Of a DNA stretch of 64,000 bases, positions 1-11,699 are shown piece by piece. The notes beneath the pieces are model-generated. The model had not been told where the DNA came from. It did no database searches and worked only from the letters and a program-made list of their open reading frames with translations. The DNA comes from Reticulitermes speratus (taxonomy: Eukaryota > Arthropoda > Insecta > Blattodea > Rhinotermitidae). How positions within the stretch are numbered: the stretch's first letter is position 1; each line of letters starts with the position of its first letter. The stretch covers positions 14,269,521 through 14,333,520 of the forward strand of contig JAJKFL010000042.1 of NCBI GenBank assembly GCA_021186555.1, in the 5' to 3' direction. The translations under genes were made by a program, and so were the position numbers.

Positions 1-2215
1 GCTTACTCTTTTAAGATGCTTTTCTGCTTGAACTTTTCCAAAAATGTATTAAAAGGGTTCCACTATATGAAGACGAGAAACTGTCATGAAACACGTAGAA
101 ACAGAAAAATTAATGCAAATAATTTGAGTTCAGAAATAGAATACTACTAAGTTATGCTACCTGTATGGACATGTTTTCAAATATTTTCACCACTTGTCTC
201 CAGAAGCATGTTTGTGGCTGAAGCAGCATGCTCCTTTGAATTATTCCTTATACATTTGTAGATTTCTTCAGTTCAGTACTGGAGATATGTTGTATTGTTA
301 ATTTTTACATGTAAACATGCTACTTTTTGTAGGTATGCCACACATTTTTGCTGTGAAGTTTTCATGAACATCTTGTTAGATTCTACCCTGGGTGTGGTTT
401 GTGTACCACAGAGATCATAAATTTTTATAAACTCTGCTATGTTTTACCAGATTTACTTCTTTTTGACTTAAATTTATTTGATGCTTGTCTGTGGGTCCAG
501 CTATAATACTCATACAGGACAATAATCTGAGTATGTTCTTCTAATCCTGAATGCATTCACAAGTATCCTAAAACAAAAACGTGGCTCTACTGTCGGTACA
601 AGACCCTTGAGACACATGTATTTTCCATTTGGACTGTAATTGTTAATAATTGTTATTCATCTTTCTCCAGTCAGTTGCGTTTCATTGCATATTGACTTGT
701 CTTATGTATTATGGCACTATACAGTATAGGTATAATTAGTTTTATAATAGTAATTTTTCCTTATATGAGGACATTCTAAAAATTTTGTTTTGGCAGGTTG
801 ATTCTGATATTGCTCTTATTTAAAATTCAAGTTTTATTCTAATATACTGGCACCTGTATAGAAATTGCTCAAATTTATTGCAATAAGTTTATCAGAAGCT
901 TCCTGATTTTTCCATGTTGCAAGATGTGGTCATTGTGAGGTCAAAACAAGATTGGAAAGGTAAATTACAATACCAGAATACAGAGGTTCTGCAGGCATTC
1001 TTTGTGGTTTTCTGTAGGGGCGTCCAATATAAAATTTTATCAGATTCTTTTCATTGGTTATCTTAATTAGACAAAAGGTTTTCATTTGAAACTTTTGTTA
1101 TATAGTAATGTTGTGCTAATTTACATTTTTTCCTTATGAAAGTAGATCCAACTTATATGTTGTCATTTATAGGAAAGTTAAGTGTGGTCCTGCAATGTTT
1201 CATAAGGACATGTAATATAAAATTCCTATGGTTCTAATGTTGAAACACACAGACTGATAGATGGACAGACATGATCTCTCTGTTTAATTTATTCACTCTG
1301 TGCAAAAAACTCAGAAACTAATATAGTCAAATAAGGTATTACAGATTAATTTAATTTTAGTTATAGAATTACTTAAAAATGAGTTTTCCTTTATATAAAT
1401 AATTTATGAAAGGGGTGCTTAGACCTTGTGCCACAAGTTGCGACAAACTCTCAGGAACTGAATTATGTTGTTTTGGGTGTGGTTGTGCAGATGGATGAGG
1501 CCACTTGGTTGAATGGTGCTCAGGTGGCACAAATTGGCATATTGCTTAGTTGTCTCACCTGTATATTGCAGTTCCTGCATAGTGGCAGTTACCCAAACCA
1601 TGCTAGTGCTTCCCCTTGCCTTCTAATGTGTGCAGACAAATGCTGTGACTTGTAGACCAGAGCCACATGGAGTGTCACTAGAAGAAACCTTTGCCTTGTG
1701 TGGAAGGATTCAGAGGGAGGAAATATCCTTGCTCACTTTCAGGTTTATGGTACCATTCGGAAGATGTTACATGTGGGTATATTTGTAGAACTGATAAATT
1801 TATCTGTAAAGTGACTGGTTGTTGGCCACATGACCTGGCTTTGATTCCTGTTAGACATGTTGGGAGTTTTTCTCTTTGCCATCACATTCACTACAGCTGT
1901 GGAGCCTACCTTATTTCTTGCCAATTGGAGATTAAAACCATGTGCTTGGAATTAGGTGGCTGGAGCATAAAGCTTACCATATACTTCAGTCTGATGTCAT
2001 GTCTGAGAATGCATAGAGCTTTGCCTCCATATGTCATGTGTACATTCCTTCTTGATGTTTAGACAGAGGTTTATCCTCTTGTTTCTATAAATCAGAGTTT
2101 TGTGGAGTGCAGCTGGTTATTTACAGGAGACTGCTTTCTGAAGCAGAGAGAATTTTAGTTGAGAACTAATGGGTTTCTGGACTTTGTCCATCGTCTGGAA
2201 ATCTAAAATAACTAG
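1..2215. other. AT-rich stretch without a supported gene
   Basis: I see no recognisable gene, RNA or repeat here. A somewhat less AT-rich block at about 1400-2065 has short open frames on both strands (60-123 codons), but none resembles a family I know and none has convincing splice sites. It could be an old repeat. Confidence 0.4.
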
Positions 2216-2217
2216 AT

Positions 2218-2262
2218 AACACGACGTTTCGGAAACTGGATCTGCTTCCATCCTCAGGTGAA
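2218..2262 (-). other. Hammerhead-like module, degenerate
   Basis: Read on the minus strand, this has the order CAC, CTGAGGA, T, a GGAA/TTCC hairpin, GAAACGTC, GTG. The CAC and GTG flanks pair where stem I of a hammerhead ribozyme would lie. It is one of many copies of the module in this window. Position 7 of the core is G (tolerated in hammerheads), and an extra T separates the CTGAGGA box from stem II. Activity is doubtful. No terminal repeats were found around this copy. Confidence 0.4.
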
Positions 2263-2329
2263 GGGGGAGGGAGACACCTACTCTGTTGGGTCCCTTAGAT
2301 AGAGCTAACCTCAATCACTGTTCTCAATG

Positions 2330-4668
2330 TTACATACCATCGTCGGAACCTTTTAGAATTTTAATTTGTTGATTGCTGCAGCATAAATCTTCTATTAACC
2401 CTTCGCAGGGTGCAGTGGTAAGTACATTTCGTCTGCAGAATTTATTTGTGGAGTTCCTTTGGTTCTCAGATAAAACAGCTGTTTTCCTGAACATTATTAA
2501 GTGACTGATCCTCATATGGGAGATACTGTGAGCTATCTTTGAGGTAAGAATAGATTTTTAAAGTACTACATGGATGAGCTTCGTCATATAAATTTAAAAT
2601 ATGGATAACATTTTATTTGTTCTCTTTGTATAAACTAATCTGTCACTTAACAGGGCTATCTTGAGGCTTCTTATTGCTGTAATTAATTTACAATTTATTT
2701 CTAGTATTTTTTACTAATGCTAACTGTCCCAAATTGAATTCCACACTGGCTGTGTGACAGAATGTTGACAACCATTAATGCTATGTTGTGTCTAATGCAA
2801 CATTACAATGGGCAAAGTGATGATGTTGTCCTGCCATGTTCAGTGCCATATGAAGAAGTGTAATGCAGTTTTTATTATACACAGCAAAATTGTAAATTTC
2901 AAATGACAACTTGGTATTAAAGTGGGGTTATGAAAAACAGTATTTTCAGCGATAAAAATTTGCATTGGATGCAAAGGGATAAAAGTTTTTCTTCCTATTT
3001 ATACTGTCCAACGTGAAACTCGTCTATTCTTGTATTTGTGACTGAAAGTGCTGTGTGAATATAAACATAAAGGTAAATTTATCTCTGTGCCATACCATAA
3101 GTGCATGGAGGTATAACTCCACGTATGCACATAGGCACTACATAGTAGTTAGCGGTTAGTGTTAGCGTTAGGGAAAGACGTTATTGGATAGGAGGTTTTG
3201 TAGGTGTTATTGCCAGTATGGATGCGTACGTGAAAAACGTTGCTTTAAACAGGCCTTGGCTGCCTCGATCTGCCATTTCATTCGATGCTATGGAATATTT
3301 ATGGTTGAAAGGTATTAGGGAACCGAAGAATCAATTTCCCTAAAATATAATCACGAGATGTACTATTTTAATTACAAGTATTTGAGTTGTGTTGGGCGAT
3401 CCTACTCGAGGGAGGGAAACTAAATGTGAATGCTATTTACCACCTTCAAATCCACGTGTCAGTATCACTAACCCCCTCTAGGGTATAAATGTAATTTGCA
3501 ATGTTGTATGTAGTTATAAAAATTATTAAGACTGGAAATTTCTGCGCCTTTTTTTTTATCAAGGTAAAAGCGATCACAAAGATCGAGGTTAAAGAAAAAC
3601 ACGTTGACGGGTCTGTATTTGTATGACGTCTGCAAGATGGCAGAAACGAACTGCAGTGTGCGAGTTTGAGTTCGTGCGTTTGTTAGTGATAATTGTGTTT
3701 GAATCTGATTTTTGTCATTGGATACAATGTGGATCATACTTTGTGAATTTATGTTACTTCCGAAGTGAATGAACGCCTCCGGTAAGTTGCTTGCACTTAG
3801 AACGTTTTGCATGTGGTAATCCTAACCTCAGACTTTTGGTTGTGCGGACAAAACTGGACCAAGGTTTGAGGTTCTCATTGCGGTGACGATGAAGGTTAAT
3901 TTCGTCTGGCACGTGACGCCGTGTAACTTGGTACATACGTACAGCGTTCCTCCAAAACTTTTGTACTTAGTCTGTATACTATGGAACACTGCAGCACATC
4001 CCAGAAATGTGTACACGGTATGAGTGAATGTTGTTTTTGAAATGTATGGATAATTTGAAACTTAACTAAGTGGAATGCCTCTGGCAAATTAAACATTGCA
4101 GCATTTTGTACAGGTCAGTCTCGCGTTGTCTGAAATTCTATGTAGGAAGTTGACTCGTAAATTCTTGTATTATCAGTGTAGAGAGGAGTTGCCGAAGGTA
4201 TGCGTGACTATGAATTCGGCTGAGTGGAGAATATTTTCTGTGTCATCGCAAAGCAGAATTTTGAAGTAACTATGTGATAAATTTTCATAACCTATCTACT
4301 GTACATGCAGTGCTACTTCAAGAGTGACAATGCAAAAACCCTATTCATTAAAATGCATTAATTTCGTCCTGTTTTACATACTTGTGCCCTAAATAATGCT
4401 TGGCATTGTCTCTGTGAAACGCAGCTGCAGTTCAAACACCAAAGAGGTTTTGCATTTGCATTCTATTTTGACATGTTTAGGCAAGTTGATATATATATAT
4501 TTATACATATGTATGTCAACATATATACATACATACGTATGGAAAATCTGTAGCAGTAAGAGTAGAAATATGACTTAGTTCTTCATGATTTTTCACCTTT
4601 AATTTCTGAATAACTTATGCCTAGAATGCATAACTTAACATTTAATCAAAATTTGTCACAGTTCGAGT
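2330..4668. other. AT-rich stretch without a supported gene
   Basis: Only short overlapping frames are present, mostly on the minus strand at 3468-4096, and none is recognisable. A TA/CATA-rich microsatellite-like run lies at about 4488-4545. Nothing else is assigned. Confidence 0.4.
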
Positions 4669-4671
4669 GTT

Positions 4672-4890
4672 AGGGCCAGTAGGTGTATTAACTAAGTTAG
4701 TGGTTAGAAGACCGAAAAATCGGGGTTCGATTCCTGGCAGTGGGGCTTCCATAGCGTCGCATTCAGTGGGTTCTTGTAACAAAACGGTGTAGGAGTGAGT
4801 TGACCACCCACCTCCGTGCCAAGGTTAAGAATTTGTGGAATTGTGCCTTCACTCCTCTGTATGTCTTCGTAGCGTGATGTTTAATCAAAC
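4672..4890 (+). mobile_element. SINE-B copy (tRNA-headed)
   Basis: A tRNA-like head carries a B-box-like GGGGTTCGATTCC at about 4722-4735. The body (ends approximate) includes GTGCCAAGGTTAAGAA and a segment reading ACTCCTCTGTATGTCTTCGTAGCG. The same body is seen near 6.1, 14.1, 16.0 and 52.8 kb. This is a non-coding retroposon that would depend on a partner LINE. The name SINE-B is local to this report. Confidence 0.55.
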
Positions 4891-5445
4891 ACACAGGACT
4901 ATGTTGAAGGTGCGTTCTTATTCGGAGAATTACGGTTATGTTCATCAGTGTCATTAAATTCTGTGTAGAATATGGCCCATACGTTTTGACAGTCTCACAG
5001 ATAAACGAATACGGGGAGTAAACATAAAATCCTCTTCGTATGCAAATTACAGCAGTGAAGTATATTGAGTCGCCGTTAGGTCGGATCCTTACCGAGTTCG
5101 AAGTAATTTATATTTTATGCTTACACTCATTCTCTGTTACCTGTTAGTCTTCGTTTCAGCATTACCATTGCCTTCAGTGTTTTCTACTACAGGAAGGAGA
5201 GAAAATACTGTGTATTTATCCATCTTCTTACCTCCCTAGATTCCTGCAGAGTATGGAGCGAGGAAAGTGATTAAAATAAAAAGGACAGACGATAATGTGA
5301 GTAGACGCGCAAAGCAAGGGCAGCGGATTATCTGGCAGTCACATCACTTAATCAGGTCTGATGGCTGCTCTGGGGAGATTACTCGGGTCGCTTGAGAAGT
5401 TTCCGCGGTGTGGACGGCGAACTGTGCGGTGTAGGAACTTTCCTT

Positions 5446-5681
5446 TTAACCCTTCAAAGACGAAACGTAAACTGTTTCATTTTAAAGACCCAGTTCGTAC
5501 CGCGCAGTAAACACTTTTAATCTCTGTTAAAAAACAAATCAATTTATGTTATATAAGGCAAAAGTCGGTGTTTGTTGTAATATAAATACAATACACATAA
5601 ATACAGTGTGGACAGAATGTAGAATTTGTGAATGTTAAAACTGTTGATGCATCCTGTAACCATTAGGCTTTAAAAGGTTAA
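5446..5681 (-). mobile_element. TTAA-flanked MITE, 'CGCGCAGTAAACAC' family
   Basis: The copy is bounded by TTAA at 5446-5449 and 5678-5681. Its ends are imperfect inverted repeats (CCCTTCAAAGAC against CCTTTTAAAGCC). It carries the family signature TTCGTACCGCGCAGTAAACAC-like sequence at about 5492-5512. TTAA target sites with CCCTTT-like termini are typical of piggyBac-type elements, so a non-autonomous piggyBac derivative is the likeliest reading. Related copies lie near 10.2, 14.2, 33.2, 40.6, 43.3, 44.8, 48.4 and 62.1 kb. Confidence 0.55.
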
Positions 5682-6042
5682 TTGCCGGCCAGGCAGATGA
5701 AGGCTGCTTTCAGTATTAAGGGAATCTTTAATAAGAAGCCTTTTTTTTGCCTTCTATTCAGTTTCTTTCCAACGCGTTTATATTTCTTGGCTGTCATGTC
5801 CAGAAGACTTTGTATAGCTACGTGCTGTGTTATATATGCGAACGTTACAAGTTCTTGGCGAGAGTCTCTGTCTCAACAAAATGAATTTGTGTGGTAGTAT
5901 ATATCTATCTCATTGGCCTATTTGTGCCCTTAACAAGTTAGATCAATTGTAGTTTGACTGAACTGCGCGCTGCTTGTCTGCTACATAAATATGCTTTGTG
6001 TTTTGGTAGGCCAGTGTTTCACAAACATTTTTAACCACCCTA

Positions 6043-6312
6043 TAATTTTTCTGTAAGTCGTATAATGAGAACCGAAGAATCGGGGTTACATTTCCGGCAA
6101 GGGCAAGAAATTTTTCTGTTCTACAAAGCGTTCAGGCTGGCTCTGGAGCTAAACTAATTCAGTATTCAATGGCTACCGGGAAGCTATCTCCCCGGCGGTA
6201 AAGCGGTCGAGACGTGAGCATACATCTAGTGCCGAGGTTAAGAAAATGTGAATCTATATGCCTACCTCCGCTCTCCCATACGCCTTCATCGCGTAGTTTT
6301 TACTGAAGGGTA
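6043..6312 (+). mobile_element. SINE-B copy
   Basis: This contains the B-box-like CGGGGTTACATTTCC, then CTCCCCGGCGGTAAAGCGGTCGAGACGTGAGC-type body sequence (split here by small changes), GTGCCGAGGTTAAGAA and a tail-proximal CATACGCCTTCATCGCGTAG. It aligns along its length with the copy at 4.7 kb. The box B is decayed, which suggests an old copy. Confidence 0.55.
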
Positions 6313-6490
6313 CATACTGTTTCACGTATTTTACCTTTATCGTTTGTCCTATAATTTATGCGTGTAATTATACCATTCCGGACGATGGGAGGAGTTGTGT
6401 TTTGCGAGTCCTTACTAAAATTTATGCACCAGGTAGGTGACACTGGACAAAATGGGTTAGTACTTTACATACACTTCTGTACATTTCAGT

Positions 6491-6897
6491 TATATTTAGG
6501 CGCTCGAAGTTTCTGATTTCGGTACGTTACATTCAGACGCTCGAAGTTTCTGATTTCGGTACGTTATGTTTACAAGCTCGAAGTTTCTGATTTCGGTACG
6601 TTATATTTAGGCGCTCAAAGTTTCTGATTTCGGTACGTTATATTTAGACGCTCGAAGTTTTTGATTTCGGTACGTTGTATTTAGACGGTCGAAGTTTCTG
6701 ATTTCGGTACGTTATATTTAGACGCTCGAAGTTTCTGATTTCGGTACGTTATATTTAGGCGCTCGAAGTTTCTGTTTTCGGTACGTTATATTTAGACGCT
6801 CGAAGTTTCTGATTTCGGTACGTTATATTTAGACGCTCGAAGTTTCTGATTTCGGTACGTTATATTTAGACGCTCGAAGTTTCTGATTTCGGTACGT
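6491..6897. repeat. 37-bp minisatellite, 11 copies
   Basis: Eleven head-to-tail units of exactly 37 bp, with the GGTACG step recurring at 6521, 6558, 6595 and so on to 6891. Each unit contains CTCGAAGTTTCTGATTTCGG followed by TACGTTATATTTAGACG. Copies differ by a few substitutions and no indels, so the array is young or kept homogeneous. The period is not a multiple of three and no open frame spans it. An isolated monomer lies at 15461-15490. Confidence 0.95.
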
Positions 6898-6904
6898 TGT
6901 ATTC

Positions 6905-7065
6905 TGCGACACATTTGTTGTATTCGGGAAGCTGTGAATCCGATCTTCGCCCTTGCAGCGTAAATTAGTAGTTACAGACGTTTCCGGACAACCTATTGGT
7001 TCCATCTTTAAGGGTCAAGAGCGAAGATCTCATTTACACTGCGGAGGAAGCCCGAAATCACGCAA
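6905..7065 (-). mobile_element. Degenerate foldback-element fragment
   Basis: The stretch has GACGTTTCCGGACAACC, GGTTCCATCTT, GAGCGAAGATCT and GCGGAGGAAGCCCGAAATC in an order that matches one arm of the palindromes at 28.25 and 39.24 kb. It starts directly after the 37-bp array. The opposite arm is missing or unrecognisable. Confidence 0.5.
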
Positions 7066-8106
7066 CTGTGGATCTGTAAATATTAGCGTAGTTTATAAAC
7101 TAAACAACCGGTCTTTCATATGACATGGCGGTGCTTAGGACAGTCGCCTTTACTGACCACAGTTCTGATCTTGAAGTTGGTTATAACAGTTCCTTCTATC
7201 TTAAAAACTGCGCCTCTTTCCTTGAAGATAGAAGAACAAATAACCAAAACCGTGACTCTGGCCATGATGGCTTAGTAAAATCTTCGACTGACATAGACTC
7301 CTTTAGCGTCTGCTTTTGTATCTTCTAAAATTATTTCGTGGGGGTATTAAGCCGTAAAACTGCTGCGTTTACAAGTCTGCGTCCCTATTTCAGCAGCACT
7401 TGTTCTACTGTCTACGTTGTAAGACTGCTGACAGCAGCAGCTCATAACTGGGCCGTGTTTGTACTTCAGCATAGAATTCAGTCTTGCAACAGGGACATTA
7501 AGTAAAAATACAGGAATAATCGAGACAGGCTACTGCAGCATACCACACAACGTATCTGTAACTTTTTAAATGCTGCCACAAAACATTTTTGCTTCAGAAC
7601 CGCTGCTCTAAATCCGTCAGACGAATAAATAGAAGAAAATATATTTGAATGATAGGAAACAAGGGGATAGATTAAAGGTGGTCCTTCAGGTCTTAAATAT
7701 CATCCCTCAGAGAAAACCAACACGAATGGTTATTAGCCTATTTAGAAAATCAGTTCATGACTCATGATTCCTGTGGTTGAAGTCATGAAGGGCAAGTGGA
7801 AGCCAGAGTTCTCATTCTGCTCTCAGCTATACAGAACAATGCCCCTGAAACTGTAAGATTCTGTTACATACAAAAATTGGCAAAGAATTCGGAATTTAGA
7901 AGGGGCTGCGGAATTGAAGGAACTCCAAGGAATGCTTTAAGTACCTTCGCAGAAGGCCTTTGGTACACTCTGCTCACATATGCGTGTTTTAATCATTGCC
8001 TTCGGTTCCCACATTTCCAGCATCTTGGAAGTAGACACAGGTAACGGATAGGGTTCTACCGAAATCAGGCAAGGACCCTATATTTTGTTTTTTCAAATTT
8101 ACTTCT
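7066..8106. other. Unassigned unique-looking sequence
   Basis: Short frames of 60-82 codons are present but lack recognisable protein character. No repeat was identified apart from the elements that flank the stretch. Confidence 0.35.
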
Positions 8107-8114
8107 GAGTAGTC

Positions 8115-8383
8115 CAAAGATGCACAAATCCTGGGCACCTCGTCGCCTGGGCGACTAAATTTTGTACGCTGGCTCGTCATATTTTAATTATTGCGGTTTT
8201 CCCATTGCATACGACGATGCGTGTCAGTTCATATGCACCGAGCACAAAGCGCCATATAACGGTGAGGTTCACAGATCGCATCAGAATTGTGGGCCGTCGG
8301 TATGGAAATTACTTCACTTCACCCTTCTGGCGCATAGAATTTCGAGGTGGCTTATAGATTTTTGGAAAATTTGTGGGCCCCTG
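8115..8383 (+). mobile_element. hAT-like MITE, copy 1
   Basis: The ends read CAAAGATGCACAAATC and AATTTGTGGGCCCCTG, which are decayed inverted repeats of the CAGGGGTGnACAAAT type common in hAT elements. The internal TGGCGCATAGAATTTCGAGG and TGGCTTATAGATTTTTGG match the shorter copy at 36516-36681. The expected 8-bp target duplication is only 5/8 conserved, so the insertion is old. There is no transposase frame. Confidence 0.55.
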
Positions 8384-8439
8384 CATTAGCCTCTTATTCA
8401 TGACTGATAACTCTTCCGAGGAGGTAAAGCCCATTAGTA

Positions 8440-8550
8440 GGCTTTTGTTGACACGGAAGTGAAGTGTTTGGTTTATAAAGGCAGAGCATTTCTTAACCAG
8501 CTGGGCGACTATAAGCTTCCAGAGAAAGATTCTGCATCATGTGTTTAAAT
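8440..8550 (+). mobile_element. LINE 3' tail fragment (LINE-1x family)
   Basis: GTTTATAAAGGCAGAGCATT, CTTAACCAGCTGGGCGACTA and the following AAGCTTCCAGAGAAAGATTCTGC match the 3' untranslated tail of the element at 55.25 kb (GGTTCCATAAAACGC, TTGACTAGCTGACGACC, AAGGACTCTGCTCC). It is a severely 5'-truncated, old non-LTR retrotransposon copy. Confidence 0.45.
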
Positions 8551-8559
8551 TGATTTAAG

Positions 8560-9055
8560 AGCAATATTCGACTCAGAATTTTTATAGACGTTACAAGCAC
8601 ATGAGATTATTCGCTCATTGAACATGCTAAAGCCATGATGCTATGAACTGAGATCTCTCACCGTGTGGTATGTCTACTGAACCCTAAGCTAATGCAGTAA
8701 TGCTCGAGTATTATGCTGTGGCAACGGGCAGAACGGTAGCATTTGGGTCATAAGGAAGTTAATGCTATAATCTGTGAATTTATTGCAGAGCCCGCGCAAG
8801 AGCAACTGTAGGTATGTGGGTCTAATCACAGGAGCAGGACATTGCATGGCGGTTGTAAAATTGCTATCTCGGTAGTAACAAAATTGAAGAGCTTTGCAGC
8901 AAAATTAAAAGATACTTCGCAGACGATAACAGAGGTTAAGTTACAAGGGCGAGAAAGTACAAAGAGTTCAACGCGTTTTTACGCTCAGATGTAGCTTCTT
9001 ACGGAGGTTCTATGATATCTTGCATACTTAAGCAAACTTCTGCCTGCAGGTCGTA
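8560..9055. other. Unassigned sequence
   Basis: I see no gene, RNA or clear repeat. Confidence 0.3.
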
Positions 9056-9059
9056 GGGA

Positions 9060-9200
9060 ACGGCTCCCAGTGTGTTACCGAGCAGTGGTTGGAAGGTCTT
9101 TGGCTCTAATCTCGGCCAGGCTATGGCCTATCTGATTAAAATTTTCTAGACGAATGCCCAGGTACTATTTTAAAATACTTCCTTATAAATTCTTGCTTAC
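9060..9200 (+). mobile_element. Degenerate SINE-B-like head
   Basis: GTTACCGAGCAGTGGTTGGAAGG followed by GGCTCTAATCTCGGCC has the spacing of a tRNA-like A/B-box head, but the B box is poor and the body fades out. It may belong to another tRNA-headed family. Confidence 0.3.
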
Positions 9201-9360
9201 TCTCTAGTCGTGATATTTTCAGCTCATTAAATGCTATATAACATCGGTAATTGAAAAAAATATCTTAAGAAAATTCATCCCCATTGTGGTTTAAATATCA
9301 GAATAAAACCAGCATCTAATCAGTCGAACACAACATATATTCTTAATAATTTTGAAAAAA

Positions 9361-9399
9361 GCTACATGTTTCGGCTAAAGTAAATAGCCATCATCAGGC
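9361..9399 (-). ncRNA. Hammerhead-like module
   Basis: On the minus strand: GC, CTGATGA, T, a five-base-pair stem GGCTA/TAGCC with a seven-base loop, GAAA, CATG, TA, GC. The order of boxes matches a hammerhead ribozyme with a minimal stem III, but stem I is only two base pairs and one T is inserted between CTGATGA and stem II. A TA-rich microsatellite-like stretch follows at 9520-9575. Confidence 0.4.
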
Positions 9400-10190
9400 A
9401 GCAGTCAAAATAAAGTAAAAAGTTAAACTTGCAACTGCAATTTATTAGTTTGAAATCTTAAACTTTACAATGTTATGATTCTAACGTGAGGGTAAAAATG
9501 TAAATATTTTATTTAAAATGAATATAATATATATATAAATATATAGGTATATAAATGTATATATTATATTATATCGCCGGAACCATTTAGAACTGAGCCA
9601 CTCTTTTGGTAACATCTTAGGTTATGTACGAAACAGATGACACCGGTCTGCTCTGAGAGCGAATCATCATGTCGATGTGTAAGTTTATTTTGTACACTTT
9701 CTATTGTTTAAATAAATTCACTAGCTTTTTACGTGACCTGTAATTGTGTCATACCATTAATAGTAGACGATGAATGTATATGACATTTGTAATTAACTGG
9801 CTGGTACGTCTCTGTTATACGTTTAAATGTGCTTATGCTCAAATTAGTTCAAATTTCTCCAAAATGCTCATAAGACAAAAAGGCATACATATGTGTTAGC
9901 AATAGTCCACCAAGCCTTCATCATGAATTTTTGTATCCACTGTGTGAAATATATCTTATTTGCTGAATGTTTGACGTAAGCATTAACAAGTTTATTCAGG
10001 TCTTGAAATAAAATAGCAGTCAAGATTGTCCTTCCAAAACATAAAACTAAACGAAGACGTTTCTTGTTTCTCTTTTAACTTATTTTCGTTAAGTATATGG
10101 TCTGAACTTTATTTTTTGTGGAGTTTAATTTTTATACCACAGGAAAGTACTGCAGATCCACAGTCACAATTATATTTTACTGAGTGCGTA

Positions 10191-10407
10191 TTAACCATTT
10201 AAATCCCACTGGTTACTACATGTACCACCAGGTTTAAAGTTAAAACATTCTGCATTCTGCCCGCTGAGTGCATTTGTGTGTTTTGTGTGGCTTTCAGAGC
10301 AAACAGCGATTATTTCGCTATACAGCATTAACTGCTTTTTTATTTGTAATTGAGGAGTGTGTTCACTGTGCGGTACGAACTGAATCTTTAAATACAATTC
10401 AGGTTAA
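10191..10407 (+). mobile_element. TTAA-flanked MITE copy
   Basis: TTAA bounds both ends. The left end CCATTTAAATCCCACTGGTT and the interior CATTCTGCATTCTGCCCGC and GTGCGGTACGAACTGAATCT match the family. The right end is shorter than in the 5.4 and 40.6 kb copies, so it has lost part of its terminus. Confidence 0.5.
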
Positions 10408-10417
10408 TCTTAGTCTT

Positions 10418-10690
10418 TACCGCCCGTTTTATGGTTCAGGCGGTTAGTCGCCAGCCTCTCACCGCGGAGGCCCGTGTTCGATCCCAGGTCAGTCCATGTG
10501 AGATTTGTGGTGGTCAAAGTGGTACTGCGACAGGCTTTTCTCCGAGTATTTCGGGGTTTCCCCTGTAAATATAATTCCACCAATGCTGCATACTCGTTGC
10601 TGTTTCTAGAAGGACAAACGGGCGAAGCCTGAGTTCTTTCCAAAAAGCAATGCTCTTTCGGAAGTCGGGGAGAATTGAATAGATAAGTTC
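10418..10690 (+). mobile_element. SINE-C copy (tRNA-headed)
   Basis: The head reads TGGTTCAGGCGGTTAGTCGC (A-box-like) and then CGTGTTCGATCCCAGG (B box) at about 10472-10487. The body contains CTTTTCTCCGAGTATTTCGG and AATTCCACCAATGCTGCATA, which recurs in weaker form near 30.05 kb. The minus-strand frames here are shadows of this element. It is non-coding. Confidence 0.6.
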
Positions 10691-10888
10691 TTTCATTTAA
10701 TCTTTACGTTGTCTTCATGCAAACGCCGAAATGTTTTGCAAAACTCCAAGTTGCTACTGCATGCTTCTCATGCAGCCCTCTCGATTTAAATTAATCAAAA
10801 TTAATCTAGCATGAACCAGAAACGGAAATTTCTGGGCCCTTATTTCAAGCCATCCAGTTTTTTTCATTTTAGTTTTCATACTATGACT

Positions 10889-11575
10889 CTCAGAAGGACG
10901 AGCGGGCGAGTTCTGGGAACTTATAAAAGTGATGCGCTTTCTCCCTCCAAGCGAAGGCGTCTCTAACTTCTGCCTTGTTTTTCCTTTCTTCTGCTCTTCT
11001 ACTATATCTTACGTCTCTCTGTCTCTCTTTTAGTCTTTGTCTTTAAAGTGTTAAAGCGTATTAACCTTAGCAAGCACAGTAGATATGCTAGCGTGCGTAT
11101 ACAGTATAGCCAGTGGATTCTTATATCCATTGTAATTCACAGTGTCACAAGTAATTTCTGTTTATGTGCGTAACAGTTACTCGTATTTAACTATATGTGT
11201 AATTTAATATTGTAACAACATATTCCTACACTTTCCGAATGAAGACTGATAGAAAGGAGTCAGTGTATATTTAAATTTAAATCAAGTATGTATTTGGGCT
11301 ATTTTACAAATAGCTAATTGTGTTTCTTATTTCGTAGATGTTTTCTCAGTTTCAATTTTGCCCATTTAAACGCGATATGAAACAAGGATGGGCAAAGATG
11401 CCGGTGTTCTTGGCGGGTTGCGATCTCGCAGCCAAAAAATTGTTCACAATCCGGTAACCTTTTCTGTTTTTTCATCCAAGCAACACAGCCAACTCATATA
11501 AGTTCCTGAATTTGATTAATAGGCTTTTTATGGATCAGGAGGCACTTTACTGCGAAATATTCTCCATCGTGCCTT
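10889..11575. other. Unassigned; partial echo of the SINE-C tail
   Basis: AGAAGGACGAGCGGGCGAGTTC at 10890-10912 resembles AGAAGGACAAACGGGCGAAG at 10609-10628, so a second degenerate SINE-C tail is possible. A CT-rich run lies at 10985-11035. Nothing else is assigned. Confidence 0.3.
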
Positions 11576-11696
11576 TCTTTAATCTCCACAAGTCCACTCT
11601 TTAATCTCCACAAGTCCACTCTTTAATCTCCACAAGTCCACTCTTTAATCTCCACAAGTCCACTCTTTAATCTCCACAAGTCCACTCTTTAATCTC
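11576..11696. repeat. 22-bp tandem array, 5.5 copies
   Basis: The unit TCTTTAATCTCCACAAGTCC+AC repeats perfectly five times, with a half unit to 11696. The identity of all copies points to recent expansion or an assembly artefact. It is non-coding. Confidence 0.95.
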
Positions 11697-11699
11697 ACA

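Noticed and set aside
1428-2062. Adjacent plus-strand frames of 75 and 123 codons as a gene
   Set aside because: Different frames, opposite-strand frames are equally open, and no recognisable domain.
6491-6897. CRISPR array
   Set aside because: The 37-bp units are contiguous with no unique spacers, in an insect-type genome.
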